Positions 1 through 10,676 of a DNA stretch of 34,205 nt are shown here, in pieces. Within the stretch, counting starts at the first letter, position 1. Every line of letters begins with the position of its first letter. This DNA is from Phoronis australis (lineage: Eukaryota; Phoronida; Phoronidae). Made by a program: the position numbers and the translations under genes. The notes under the pieces are model-generated. The model was given only the letters and a program-made list of their open reading frames with translations, was not told the origin of the DNA and ran no database searches. The stretch covers positions 1 through 34,205 of the forward strand of contig NMRA01000924.1 of assembly GCA_002633005.1 (NCBI GenBank). Reading direction: 5' to 3'.

Positions 1-417
1 CCCCCCCCCAAGTGTGGCAGGAGTGGGGGTTGGTAAAAATATGGAGGCATCCGGTGTAAGGGGTGGGGGTGCTGGCAATAGGAAGGGGGTAGTTTGGCCA
101 AGTTGAATTGGTTTCTACCCCACCCCTTAATAATTTTCGCATGGACCTGATAAGCTAGACATAGATGTGTACTTCAAGCTTCATATAACCTGAAAGTTCT
201 TAACCCCAAGGTTAGATCATTTTCTTTCACTTTGTCCTGCCAAGGTACATGTACCCAGGAGTCCAAAATTTTCTGCGACTCTGGTGTTTGACTCTGCAAC
301 AAGGTGTTCAACCCAGTCGCCACTCGGGTATCGCTCGTCAATTAACGTATTTATATTGTATGTGCCATTGCATTAAGAGTTTCTAAATCGCAATACAGTC
401 CATATCTTCAACTCATA
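1..417. other. No gene seen
   Basis: Opens with a C-run and G-rich tracts. No splice-bounded frame is supported. Confidence 0.4.
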
Positions 418-662
418 AGAGGCGGTGTGGCCTAGCGCGATAGGCCGGTGCCTGCTTTCTTTACTCGAGGTCGTGGGGTCGATTCCCACTAGGTCACACG
501 GCTAAACCCTTGAGTCAAGTTTCAAGCTCCTCAGCTCAGTTTTACGTATATATTAATAAAGCATAAAAATGGTTCCAGTTGATCAGTGCAATGGGCCCAC
601 ATGCGCGGCCTGCGCATGTCTGGTAGAATGTGTGTCAGACCGCCTGCAATTATTTTTTTATA
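418..662 (+). repeat. tRNA-derived SINE, copy 1
   Basis: The head has an A-box-like GTGGCCTAGCGCGATAGG and a B-box-like GGGTCGATTCCC. The 3' core CAATGGGCCCACATGCG...TCAGACCGCC ends in an AT-rich tail. It is shared with the minus-strand copies at 12329 and 33402. Confidence 0.8.
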
Positions 663-1231
663 TTTATATCTTCAACTATTTAAAGATATCAATAGTCTTC
701 ATACTACCTGCCAAGCACGTGCCCTACAATTAATCTCGAATGCACCCTAACGCTACACAGTGAACAAACACTAAACTGTGTTATACCACAATTACACAGT
801 CACCTAGTTCTATTTGCTTCAACACAAATTTCTTGATTAAACACATTTAGTAATTAGCAGAATTGAATGCGGCCAGGTCAACGAAAATAGATTGTTTGTT
901 CTACTCAATGTTTGCTAATTTTTGTCAATTGATGCGATGACCCAGAATATCTTTAGTTGTCGATAGTTTCAAGAATGAAAAGTCGTCTGATGTACACTAT
1001 AAGCTGAAATCGGTTATGATCAGCGAGGAGTAGACGTCAGGCGAAGTTGGGAATAAACCACGTTTCTGTTTCTTAAGCCTAGTTTCTTGTGAGAAAAGCA
1101 AGAACTCTACAGCAAATCACGTGATCACATTTGCTTTGAAATTTTCGTGATAACGAAATTCTACCCAGGACTAATTATGTTATTAATGTCCTTATCAAAC
1201 GTTGTGCTGCACTTTTAACGTCACAAAGACA
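663..1231. other. AT-rich DNA upstream of the probable defensin promoter
   Basis: No coding exon is seen. It could hold regulatory sites for the downstream gene; no clear NF-kappaB consensus was found by eye. Confidence 0.3.
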
Positions 1232-1239
1232 TATAAATA
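1232..1239 (+). promoter_or_regulatory. TATA box, probable defensin promoter
   Basis: A clean TATAAATA lies about 80 bases before a strong GTAAGT splice donor (1313), so a short untranslated first exon starting near 1260-1270 would follow it. The next good acceptor with the right content is at 2796-2797, just before the signal-peptide exon of the defensin gene. A TGATAA (GATA-type) motif (1148-1153) and an E-box CACGTG (about 1118) lie upstream. Assignment to the defensin gene is inference from order and strand. Confidence 0.45.
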
Positions 1240-1261
1240 TGGTCACGTATTACGAACGGCA

Positions 1262-1312
1262 GAAAACAGTCGCCAATAACAGTTCAGGACAGAAGAGTGA
1301 CTCGTTTGTACA
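1262..1312 (+). other. Probable 5' untranslated exon of the defensin gene
   Basis: The segment lies 25-80 bases after the TATA box and ends in ACA followed by the donor GTAAGT. It has no useful open frame. The start is only estimated from the usual TATA-to-start distance. The intron it opens would run 1313-2797 and close at TTTCAG just before the exon that carries the signal peptide. Confidence 0.35.
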
Positions 1313-2344
1313 GTAAGTGTGCGTGCTTTTGCATTTTGAGTACATGCACTTTTTTCAAAACGGGAGGCCATGGAATCCCCGTTTGAGAGCGTTTCAGGTT
1401 TTGGGCGATCTTTGACATTGTACTGTATATTGAGTTATTCAGCTTGCACACATACATGTACGTGTGAGAGCTTACATGTAGACGCAGTCTTGGTGACAGG
1501 GACGTGCTGTTAAGGGCCACATAGTACGCAAAGCAAAAACCTTACGAAATTTTCGTCATCTATTAGAAATTCTAACATACGTGTCTCCGTTTTTGTTATG
1601 GATACTGAACAGCGGGTGGACTGTCGGCCATTAAAACAGCGTGCGTCATCAAAATGTATGGGAGGACTTGCGAGGCGACTAGAATCGACAGCAGTCAATT
1701 TTTCTCTCAACAGCCGTTTGTGTGTAACATTCTAAATATATGGAAATTAAACCCAGGGTCCAATCTTTGCATTCTAACTCGAACTAGAAATCTTTTTGTC
1801 ATTTTCTTTTCTACATGTACTTTAATTTGCGCAAACTCAGAAAGAGTGTCCAGCGTTCTATGCGCGAGCAAATAAAGGCTTGGGTAGATACATGTAGGTG
1901 TCTAATCTTCGTTTAGCGCACTTTGTGATCCCGACGTTGAGGCTAAAAGTTCGAGTCTGAACTCAAAACTTCAAGATATTACTCGGAATCTCGAGTTTTT
2001 AGTCGACTGCAACTCGAATCGTTAGGTCATATATGCTTAAACCATATTTTACTCCACATTTGTCAGGAGTTCGCACAAGCGTACTACTATCAACAAATTT
2101 TCGAGTTCGATATCGTGTACAAAAAATAAACCCTCAGGTCTGTTCACACTGAACTAATCCCGTCCCTTGCTGTTGCTCACGCAGTACATGTACGATTTGA
2201 TTTCTTCAGTTTAATCATGTTACCATCGTAATAAATAATAAGAGCACGGCCTCATCAATCGCTGTTGCATTATATCGAGGTTCCTATGTACCTACTTGTA
2301 TACACTCACAAGTAAGACCGACCTTTGTGCTATGCTCGATTGTC

Positions 2345-2424
2345 AGCTAGTGAAGTCAGGTTTAGAACTCGTGTCTCAAAAAGAGGAGTCAGGAGCTTAA
2401 ACCATTGAGCCACACTATTGGTAT
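2345..2424 (-). repeat. tRNA-like head, probable SINE fragment
   Basis: On the minus strand GTGTGGCTCAATGG is followed 45 bases later by ACGAGTTCTAAACC. These look like A and B boxes and resemble the head of SINE copy 3. No 3' core is present, so it is a truncated or very old copy. Confidence 0.4.
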
Positions 2425-2827
2425 TGCGTGTCAAAGTAAATGTGTTGGTACGACAAGGGTGGAAGTCTTCCCGAGGTTGAACTTACTCACATCCAAACTT
2501 AGGTCTACACGAAGAATTTAGAAAAATATTGTAATAATCATTCAAATTTTTACAAAACTAAGGACTAATGCGTGTGATGGGCCACTCCAGTAATCTAGTG
2601 GTAACTACATGTATTAGGCCAAGGCAGAGATAAGTGTTCTTTTACGCATTGAAGGACTTTAGTTAAGTTTTGAGTTTTGAAGACACGTGAGAAAGATTAG
2701 AATAGTACTGTAGTTTGAACCCGTGTTGCTTATATATACATGTACACTGTACGCTATATTCGTACTTTTAGAGTGACGTGAAATATTTATATTTCAGCGT
2801 GAACTGAAGCCTTAACCCAACTCGAAA

Positions 2828-2915
2828 ATGAAGAGAGAGTGTTTCTTTCTGATTTTGACACTTGTCTTGTTTGCGGTTTCTGTTCAAGCCCTTCCTCTTA
2901 ATGAAGACAAAGAAG
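2828..2915 (+). CDS. Defensin exon: signal peptide and start of propeptide
   Basis: The exon begins with untranslated bases after the acceptor at 2796-2797 (TATTTCAG). The ATG at 2828 opens 29 codons plus one base, with the hydrophobic run CFFLILTLVLFAVSVQA and an acidic NEDKE stretch. The donor is GAAG|GTACAG. Read through without splicing, the frame stops after 34 codons. Confidence 0.75.
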
Positions 2916-4175
2916 GTACAGTGCTTATGTAATTGCATCACGTGACACGACTCTACCGCTGCCTCTGCAACAGCTGAGAACAGAGCATGGCATCCATGAC
3001 GTGTTTTAGCAATCATTGTATAAATGGTTTATTGTGCCTTTGCAAACATCGAACCACGATGGACCATCAACATTTATAGTGGCATGGCAGTAGCTAGTTA
3101 TTAAAACGAGGGAATGCTAAAGCTGAAATCCGACCCGTCGGTCGCTTTGCACCGCGGCTCCGCTCACCTCGGCCGCGATCAAATTTTCTGCAGGCATGGT
3201 TATTGTACATGTATTTGACTTGATATTCCCTCCACTCGTTGGGGGGCGGGGGGAGGAGGAAGTGTCGGGGTGCGTACTCCTAAAGCTACGGGCACGTGTT
3301 TTCAGGCAACCCGTTCATACCTGTACAGTGTAGGTGTTGGTCAATCCATTGGCCATACACGGCAGGAATATTGCGGGTTCTGCATCTGATTTTCTGTAAA
3401 AAAAAACAAGAATAATGACACCGGTCTGCTAGCATTGAGTCGCAGAGGGTCTTATGTCTTTGCAACTAATGAACGCTGTTGTCATTGTTGTTACTATTGT
3501 TGTCGTCGTAGGTGATTTTGGTGCTGCCTCGGCACTAAGCAGGTCTAAGCAGCAATATCCGGATCAACGTTACCGAAGTTTGTAAAACAAACAATTTGAC
3601 TATTTGATGGTTAAAAGGAAAGCGAACCAGGTTTTGACCTATTAGCAGATACTAAAAACGACTTTCCCATCCAGTTCTCTGAAACAAAATAATGCCCTGT
3701 AACCCGCAACAACCCTTAGAAGTTTGGAGGGAACTTTGAAAACTAATTTCCAGGTTTGCTAAATGGGCAAGCGTGACCTATACGTTTAGCAAGTTACACG
3801 GCAACTGTGGGAAACTCCCGTCCACCAAAGACCATACTGTCCAATATGTGACGCAAGGAGTACGCGTTTTTAATTGATTCCAGCGTTTAGCTTGGAACTT
3901 TGACGCCAATGATTCATTATCAGGTATAGAACGAGGACTGGAAGAAATCGTCAAAACAGGGTTTAATATCCTTTTAAGAGACAGGAATTGCAGTACACAT
4001 GTACACCTCCAAAGCCTTCAAGGGATAGAAATACACGCGCTTTTCATGTTTTCCAGGTTCGGTTCAAAGAAGTAAGCGTCGAACTTGTTTCCCGTGGTCG
4101 TGTGCAGCTGATTGCATGGTGCGAGGGCGCAGGGGAGGTTATTGTAGCGGGCCTCACTCGTGTGAATGCTATTGA
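2828..4175 (+). CDS. CS-alpha-beta defensin-like antimicrobial peptide precursor
   Basis: Two coding exons, 2828-2915 and 4057-4175, join in phase 1 and give 68 residues. Residues 1-21 form a signal peptide (basic start, hydrophobic core, VQA before the cut). Residues 22-38 are a short propeptide ending in RSKRR, a furin-type site. The mature peptide (39-68) has six cysteines at 40, 45, 49, 59, 65 and 67, spaced C-x4-C-x3-C-x9-C-x5-C-x-C, with GGYC at 56-59. CxxxC plus a final CxC is the CS-alpha-beta signature, and GGYC followed by a terminal CxCY is typical of invertebrate defensins. Loops 1 and 5 are about two residues shorter than in tick or mussel defensins, and the net charge is only slightly positive. 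The expected role is secretion and damage to bacterial membranes or binding of lipid II. AATAAA follows 60 bases after the stop. The donor (GTACAG) is weak. No transcript has been seen, so the exon joining is inference. Confidence 0.8.
3610..3965 (+). repeat. Dispersed repeat family 1, copy A
   Basis: It shares AGTTCTCTGAAACAAAATAA, TGTAACCCGCAACAA, GGCAAGCGTGACCTA and GACGCCAATGATTCATTATC, in order, with 27080-27400. It lies in the second defensin intron. It has no open frame and is probably a non-autonomous transposon. Confidence 0.65.
4057..4175 (+). CDS. Defensin exon: cleavage site and mature six-cysteine domain
   Basis: The acceptor TTTTCCAG (ends 4056) leads in phase 1 into 38 codons and TGA (4173-4175). 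This frame is hidden because a longer chance frame overlaps it. It encodes RSKRR and then the six-cysteine core, with CAADC and CEC as the CxxxC and CxC pairs. Confidence 0.8.
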
Positions 4176-4234
4176 AGGAGACTTATAGCAAGCAGAAAAT
4201 GCCAATATGTGTGCAAAGTGATGAGTCAATGTTC

Positions 4235-4240
4235 AATAAA
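4235..4240 (+). terminator. Polyadenylation signal of the defensin gene
   Basis: AATAAA lies 60 bases after the defensin stop codon, a normal distance for a short 3' untranslated region. Confidence 0.6.
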
Positions 4241-5282
4241 CTTCACTTAACACTTTAAGTACATATAAGATAGCACTGCTGGTAATGTATAGTATGTATT
4301 GGGTGTGTGTAACTCGAAGTTACAGACCAAGAAAATAAAACCAAACGAGTCTTTGGGATTTTTCTCACAATAGCTGTTTGGTGCACGAACGGCGTCCGTA
4401 CACCTTATAGCCGACGAAGCATGGGCGGCGCAGCACTGGAAAAAGTCGGGCTATATCCCCCNCCCCCACCCTCTATGGTGCGCCGCCCGTGGTATACATG
4501 TACATATACATGTACATGTAGTGTTTTATCTTCCATAATTGGATTGAGAAATGGCGTCGGGGATTACGGCAGTTGCACCCTTAAAGACATAATAAATCGA
4601 TCTGCATTAATTTACAGATAACGAGGAGTTAAATAAATCAGTAAGACAATTCACAATTATTTTCCGTCTCACGTCCGTGTTTCTTTTCATTTACTATTTC
4701 CTAGGTGCCCAAATTCAGTTACGACATATATTTACAACACTCTACCCACGACGCAGAAAACACGACTGATCTTGAGTTCTTAACGAAGCAGCCTGGGCGT
4801 TTTTGTCACTCAAAAGCAAACGGGGAGCGTCTGCAAGCAATAATTCCATTTCACCGGCTCCAGACATTGACTGGGAAGAAAAAATGGTACATGTATTCTA
4901 CGTGATTATCCAATGTCACCATCATGCACAACTAAGCTACATCAGGACTTCACAGGTTTTTTGTAACCAAATGTACAAGCAGGAGGCTAAATGACGGTTT
5001 AAGGCTTTGTGGTAGTCAAGTATAAGTTTACTGAACCAGGCTACACTTCAAAGCTGGTTCTAAACAATTTTGAGACATGAGCCAGAAACTTTAGGGACAG
5101 GACCACACGCAGAAGAGAGTTTAATATGGTGAAAGTGAGTTTCAAGAAGGTCCCAAAGAATACGCCTTTATATTTTGAAAAGAGACCTTTGTCCCCAAAG
5201 ATTCAATGAGCATTAGGCGATCGGAAAAAGTTTGTGGCTACACTTGAAGATTCATCGTTGGTGCCTCATTGGTGCTCTTAAG
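4241..5282. other. Intergenic, with one exon-like segment
   Basis: Apart from the inverted-repeat element at 4421, the main feature is a good acceptor (CTATTTCCTAG, ends 4704) before a frame open to 4905. No partner exon could be shown, so no gene is called. Confidence 0.3.
4421..4488. mobile_element. Short inverted-repeat (MITE-like) element with N, copy 1
   Basis: The ends GGGCGGCGCA and TGCGCCGCCC are perfect 10-base inverted repeats around a C-rich middle that contains the undetermined base at 4462. A related element lies at 6379. Confidence 0.55.
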
Positions 5283-5436
5283 CCGGCAGACTCTATGTTG
5301 AGGGACCATCAGGCGCCAGACTCTGAGTTGAGTAACGATCAAGCGCTAGAATCTACATGTATATGTGTCTAGCGACCATCAAGCTATTATTCTCTAGGTA
5401 TGTTGAGCGACCATCAAGCTGCTAAACTCTTAGCCC
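5283..5436 (+). repeat. Imperfect tandem repeat, 30-39 bp unit
   Basis: Four to five diverged units of the form AGACTCT, GTTGAG, CGACCATCAAGC follow each other. One unit contains a TACATGTA insertion. Confidence 0.6.
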
Positions 5437-5499
5437 GTCAGCTGGCTGTATGAACGCTATCCAGGCCCGCACCCAGCCTAAAAATGGGGGGGGGTTCAT

Positions 5500-5697
5500 A
5501 TTTTTGAGAATTTGGACCTTTTGCTAAGATTCACGGGGTACGTTCAGAGCAATGAATTTTGCATTCGCCGAGTTTTGGTAGTTTCTGCCTGTTTAGTGGA
5601 TATTTGTTCCGTTTTCCACTTTTTTTGAAGTTTTTGTTTCTGTGAAGCGGACCTTTTTGCCCACTTCGCCAAACTGGGTGCTTGTTCGAGCTTCGGA
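5500..5697 (+). repeat. Dispersed repeat family 2, copy A
   Basis: Similar over about 190 bases to the reverse complement of 18200-18372. Shared landmarks are TACGTTCAGAGC, ATGAATT, GCATTCGC, TTTAGTGGA, CACTTCGCCAAA and GTTCGAGC. No gene is seen inside. Confidence 0.65.
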
Positions 5698-6378
5698 GGT
5701 TTATGCGATACCAGTCTTTGCAGGATGATACACGGACAATTTATTTGGATTTGGGGCAGTTGAAGTTGGGAGCCTCGGTGTCCAACCTTTAGGATTCTTA
5801 AATTACGTTATGAGTCATCGGGAAATTCGAGCGCCTCTGCACCAACTCTGCCATCAATCCCTAGCCTGTTTCCCAAACATTGAGCTGCCTCGGGAACAAA
5901 ATGTTCAATGTAAATCGATAACCAAGATTTCAGAAATACAATTTCGAAAACGCGGCAAGTACATCACAACTGTTTTGCTATCACATCAAATATATTGATA
6001 TTCCAGAATTTCCACCAAATTCTTTGTATTACGTAAGACCCGGGTGGCGAACCAAGCAAGTCGTGAACCTTTTTAGTGGTGCGAGGTGATACTGGATTCA
6101 CCTCCAATTTCCTCGCCGTGTATAGCGTACATGAAGGGTGTATTCTGAAACACCTGGGAAGCAAATGAATCTGGCAATGGGTAATATTTAGTGCAATGTC
6201 ATCGGTGATGGAGTGTGATTTGGCACTCATTGGATGAGACAATGTCAGTGCTTTTTGAGCAAGCAGTAGCACGCAGTGATTGCATATCATGTCATCGCCA
6301 GTCCTTTTAAAGCGTCGCTGGGGGAGTTGCAGCATATGAAGTTAGTAGGCATCAAAAAGACTCGGGCGTATCCTTCGC

Positions 6379-6420
6379 ATGGGCGGCGCACCATAGAGGG
6401 CNAGTGCTCCAGCGCCCATG
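6379..6420. mobile_element. Short inverted-repeat (MITE-like) element with N, copy 2
   Basis: ATGGGCGGCGCACCATAGAGGG followed by an N (6402) and AGTGCTCCAGCGCCCAT is the reverse orientation of the 4421 element. The G/C-rich middle is missing at the N. Confidence 0.55.
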
Positions 6421-6869
6421 TACCGGTATACGCATGCGTTTTCAACCCTACCCAATCGGAACGTCCGAATACCGTTTCCCAACCAATCAAAATTATCGTT
6501 ACTGTGAATCAGTATGGGACGGCATTGAATGCGATCCTTTGATGGTGCAACGTACCCCTCGTAAAACTAGATACATGTACACTGCGTATAGTGTTACGAA
6601 TAACCAAGTCTACAGGTGGCGTAACAACTACCATACATGCGTCAACTCGCACGATGACCAAAGCAGTTGTTTACTGAATTATGTCTCGGTTACACACAAT
6701 TATCCACACAATGATCTTGTCACAACCAAAATTATTGCAAATTTGCAGCCAACTCAGTTATACAAGATTGACAGACGCTTTATGTTAAGTCGAAAATGTT
6801 TTTCTAAACGCCTATCTAGGCTACGCGTACATGTAGCGGCCTGTTTACAACGCGTACCAGTTTTAAGGA

Positions 6870-6932
6870 GTTGCAGTTGTGTTGCAGTTGTGTTGCAGTT
6901 GTGTTGCGTTTGCTCTGCAGTTGCATTGCAGT
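6870..6932 (+). repeat. Minisatellite, 11-bp unit
   Basis: TTGCAGTTGTG is repeated three times exactly and then decays (TTGCGTTTGCTCTGCAGTTGC). Confidence 0.65.
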
Positions 6933-7108
6933 CAAATCGTTACATGTACACGTAAGTGTGGACAGGCCGAATTAATCAGCGCTCGTCACTCGAAGGCTGA
7001 GCGACGAGTTGAGCGAGACTCAGCTTGGCTTTCGACGGTTCGGTTCTAAACAAATCGCTACAAGTGAGGACCAGAAAGGTGAACCTTTTACTGCGAAGAC
7101 CAGGGTTA

Positions 7109-7243
7109 AGTTCAGTAGAGCTGTCTAGCGGCAAGAAAAATATAGCCTGAATCATGTGTTCTCGTTTAAAATGGACGGCAATAGCTCTCGTAGTCTCGAT
7201 GTCTTGGTTTCTAGGTAGGCCTAGGTCCTATAGCGTTAGAACT
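7109..7243 (+). mobile_element. Relic of the fold-back element seen at 19663
   Basis: Shares the ordered blocks GTTCAG, TGTTCTCGTTTAAAATGGAC, GGCAATAGCTCTCG, GTCTTG, AGGTCCTATAGCGTTA with 19663-19803. The 74-codon frame starting at 7154 falls inside it and is therefore not taken as a gene. Confidence 0.5.
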
Positions 7244-7272
7244 CCAGCCAGACCAGACGATGAGTGCACAAG

Positions 7273-7700
7273 TTATTGTACCGCCACTCCATACACTGTA
7301 AGTAATACCGCCGTCACACATGAGTCGTGGGGCCACAAGAGTTTTTGGTCAAAACCGCCATCACCGCAACACCAGTAGTGTTTCATAGTTGGCCCCTACC
7401 CGTTACACATGTTTTTCTTCGCGCCACGGAATCGCCGTAGGGTCGTCAGTCTAACGTTTTCTGCGATAGGCACGGCGGTGGTACTGCGGAAGCACGGCGG
7501 TGATGGAGGTGCTACTGCGGTCCCTTGTACGGTGCCACGGCTTTCATGACGGTGTGGTGGCGATCCCACTGCGGAATGACCCAAAATTTCTGCCGTGCCA
7601 CCGCAGTTTTGACAGTTTTCCGCGGTGCTACGGCGATGAATGGCGGTACGACTGCCCCTTATACCGTACAAGCACCCCAGTGGCACAGCGCCATAACGCT
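7273..7700. repeat. Degenerate GC-rich short-repeat region
   Basis: Many variants of GGCGGTGCTACTGCGG and of its complement CCGCAGT/ACCGCC recur with irregular spacing on both strands. They create several overlapping open frames (up to 103 codons) with low-complexity products. Confidence 0.5.
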
Positions 7701-10351
7701 TAATCATCGTGAGAGACCGTCTGGAGTTGGGTGCAACTCGGGACGGTCTGGGGTCTACAGAAAACCACAGTTCAACTGTGAGTCTACACCAATGTGATAA
7801 ACGAGAGTAGTTCTACTTGCTGCGTCAGCTGCTGGTATGCTTACATGTATCTCTTTTATGACACACAATGTGCGACTGGGCAAAGCGTTTTCAAAATAAT
7901 GTGGATAAATCAGTGGAGTGTGAAACTCCTGAGGTCCCTGTCAAGTACTCACGGCAATTTTACGTTATGCCTCCGGTGTGACGGGGATATAAGCTAGGAA
8001 AATAATATGGTAGTCGGTCCTTAGCGAAACCTGTTAGAGTTTTTGAATAAAGTTCCCATTCTTAGGATGCGTATAAGGCGTTATCGGGTCAGTTGTCTAT
8101 TTGGAAAAAAACACACTTTTTGAGCTCTAATTTTGGCTTTAAAGGGGAAGGAGTAACAGTTGCTTGAATTTGCATTTCGACGGATTATTATATTCTCTTT
8201 AATCAGGTCTAAGTTACACTGAAACAAAAGTTATAAGAATGTATTTCCCACTGTCTAAAACGAGACCAAAATGAGACCAAAGGCTACCAGATTGTCAAAC
8301 AATACTACATGAGATTTTTCCCAGGGTCTTACACTAATTAACTTTCGTCAATCTCTGGCAGAAGGAACTGAAACGAACGTTTTTAACGTTCAGCGAATGC
8401 TAAACTCACAATCACATAGCTAATAATATCTAGACCATAAGTGCTCCATTTCCGGTAAAGGTTTTTTAGGGCTGAATTTACAAGTCTATACATCTAGCCC
8501 GCAATATTTATAAAGCTATACAATTTAATTAAGCACAATTTTCTGAAAGTAGAAATTCATTAGAATTTTATTGCTGACTTTATACCCATCTTGCGTTGAC
8601 AAACGTTCGGGTCTATGGTGTTTTAGTGAAGTGTAGCGCAAAGGGAAGGTACACTGATTACAAAACAGAAGGACCACTTACCCGTATCCAAATTCCATAT
8701 CATGTAAATTTTCATAATAAAATCTCAAGAACGAGGTTGCAGTTCTTTAATCATCCATTTCTTTTCATTTTAAGCAACTTATTTTTTTAATGGAAATTAT
8801 AAAGCCCCAGTTTTGATAACCCTTCATCCAAAATTGTAATATTTTAATACACTGAATTCTAAACAGCGTTTATAGAAAAGCCATAAAGCAGGCACTTCTA
8901 TGAGAGTTTCGATGAATTCAATCAGCCATTTTTGAGATATGACGTTTCCAAGTGAACCACAACTGCACATTTGTCTAGGGTCCAATATAACCTAAAGTCC
9001 CACAGCAACATCGGCATTGATATCGGCCCATGAATGCCGGCAGACCGGGGAACGGCGAGAATTGGACATCGAATGACGGCCCAACGCATCGCCAAAGGTT
9101 CCAACGCGTAAAACAGAAACACGAGACCCAACTTCCTCGCTATCCTTTTGCGTTTGCATGTAATCCATTTTATTCACAAAATACATTGCTAATTTCCCAT
9201 AAACAAAAAAGCGCCCTTACCGGCCTAAACGCCAGTCTCTGTCCGTTGGTTGAAATGCTGTCGACCCGCGAGAGAGGTCGCTGCTGTCAGTTAACCTGGT
9301 TTGTTTATGTAGTCAACGACAACAATCGAATACTTCGCTTTAACCTATTCGCGGCTGGTTAAACTGACCTTTGCTTTCACGTCTTTCATTAATCATATAC
9401 ACTGTAAGTAGGTGGTGAGACGGCAAAACTGAGAGGATATCAGGGCGACTAAGGATTTGTGCTATACACAGTTGTACCCCAAGTCACGTGTGAGTTGTTA
9501 ATGTTTCAACATTAAAATGGGTCACGATCAACTCGTGCCCACATTGTAGTGTTCAGCGTTCATTCGCTTTGTCGAACAGTTTAACATAAGCACAAAGATA
9601 CTATAAAAATCTTTGATAAGCATTTCATAGTCAGAGCTGTAGTGGGGTGGGGGTAGGCGCAGCCAACCCCTTTTGACGTTTGAACGTGGCGCCTACGCAC
9701 CGCCGCGTGATCCGTGCTCAAGATGATACGGTGGGCTTTGGGCGCCTACTTACCTCTAATTTTACCACTACATCACTGAACTGTGTTCATTGTAGTGCAA
9801 AACTCAGACCAATACTGAGCTCAGATGAGCAATTCCCTACCTCCTATACCGGTCGCACAAACTTCGGGCTCCCGAAGTCAAGTTCCTAATGAGATATCCT
9901 GGCCATGCATGACATTAAAGTTGCCGACGTAGGCTACTCACGCCGGTTTGTGGCGAGCGCAGGCCTTACCACCGTCGATACCAAAATCTTCTTTCACAAT
10001 CTTTTCCCTGGTACGAACGTTGTCCGTGGCTTTGTGCAGCACTAGGCGGCAGTTCTACTCCACGGGTTCTGCTCAGTGCCGTCGGTGTCAGCGAGGTGAG
10101 GCCTAGTCCATCCTGAGTGGTGCGGATGACAGCTGATCAGTCAAAATTATGATCCAATAAATACTTGGGTCCTATGTCAAAACAAATATAGCCGTCAGAG
10201 TACGCCAGTTGTAACCTGAGTGTTTCCGTCAAAATGGACTTCCAGTACGTGGTTTTAAGTGAGAAGAGTTTGATCGTGTAGCCGACCGAGCATTCATATA
10301 TCGAGAAACCGTGTAGGCCCTCATCTTCTGTGCGAGAATCCTCACGCTAAG
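7701..10351. other. Intergenic, no supported gene
   Basis: Open frames of 64-110 codons occur but lack splice sites, known motifs or biased codon use. A GC-richer stretch at 9640-10140 has no recognisable product. Confidence 0.35.
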
Positions 10352-10676
10352 CAAGGGGCTGATCCACGATTTTGAGTTAGGGGGGCATGGCACAGGAATA
10401 ACCAGAATTTCGACAGATGCGCGCGCAAAGCCTAAAATGTAGGGATGCAGGTGTCTCGAATTTTGGGGTTTGCGGATCTGTAGTGTCTAAAAAAAAACGG
10501 TGAACGGGCTTTGTTCAGGGTCTATGCATTGTTTAATTCAACCCGAGCCCCCCCCTCCCGGTTGCGCGCATGTGTTAGTCAGCAATTCTCACCTGAACTG
10601 CCACATGGTATCTGCATGGTAGAATTTTAGGGGGAGCATTTCCCTCTTGCCCCCCCCCCCCTTAAATCTGCCACTG
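10352..10676. mobile_element. Degenerate MITE related to the 28673 element
   Basis: The left end GGGGCTGATCCACGATTTTG and right end TTAAATCTGCCACTG are imperfect inverted repeats of the type found at 28673-28908, with G-rich and C-rich runs just inside. No coding capacity. Confidence 0.4.

Noticed and set aside
418-505. Functional tRNA gene
   Set aside because: A and B boxes are present, but the cloverleaf arms do not pair well and the same head occurs with a common 3' core in other copies, so it is a SINE.
4705-4905. Exon-like frame after a good acceptor
   Set aside because: In phase 1 it gives only 21 codons (ending RRRKHD); it lies beyond the AATAAA of the defensin gene and its longer frame has no known partner.
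5964-6335. 123-codon open frame on the minus strand
   Set aside because: No recognisable domain, no splice borders and no upstream promoter; length is within chance for this AT content.
6404-6955. 183-codon open frame on the plus strand
   Set aside because: It has no ATG start, begins inside the inverted-repeat element with the N, runs through three TACATGTA motifs and an 11-bp minisatellite, and its product shows no motif.
7154-7378. Signal-peptide-like frame starting MCSRLKW
   Set aside because: The start lies in a repeat whose other copy (19663-19803) has no such frame, and no downstream exon fits.
7396-7797. Overlapping frames of 67-103 codons on both strands
   Set aside because: They come from the GC-rich degenerate repeat and have low-complexity products.
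9030-9362. 110-codon plus-strand frame
   Set aside because: No motif, no splice sites, and two minus-strand frames of similar length overlap it.
9893-10120. Minus-strand stretch reading TREKIVKEDFGIDGG
   Set aside because: Short, closed by stops on both sides, and no family is recognised; perhaps a transposon relic.
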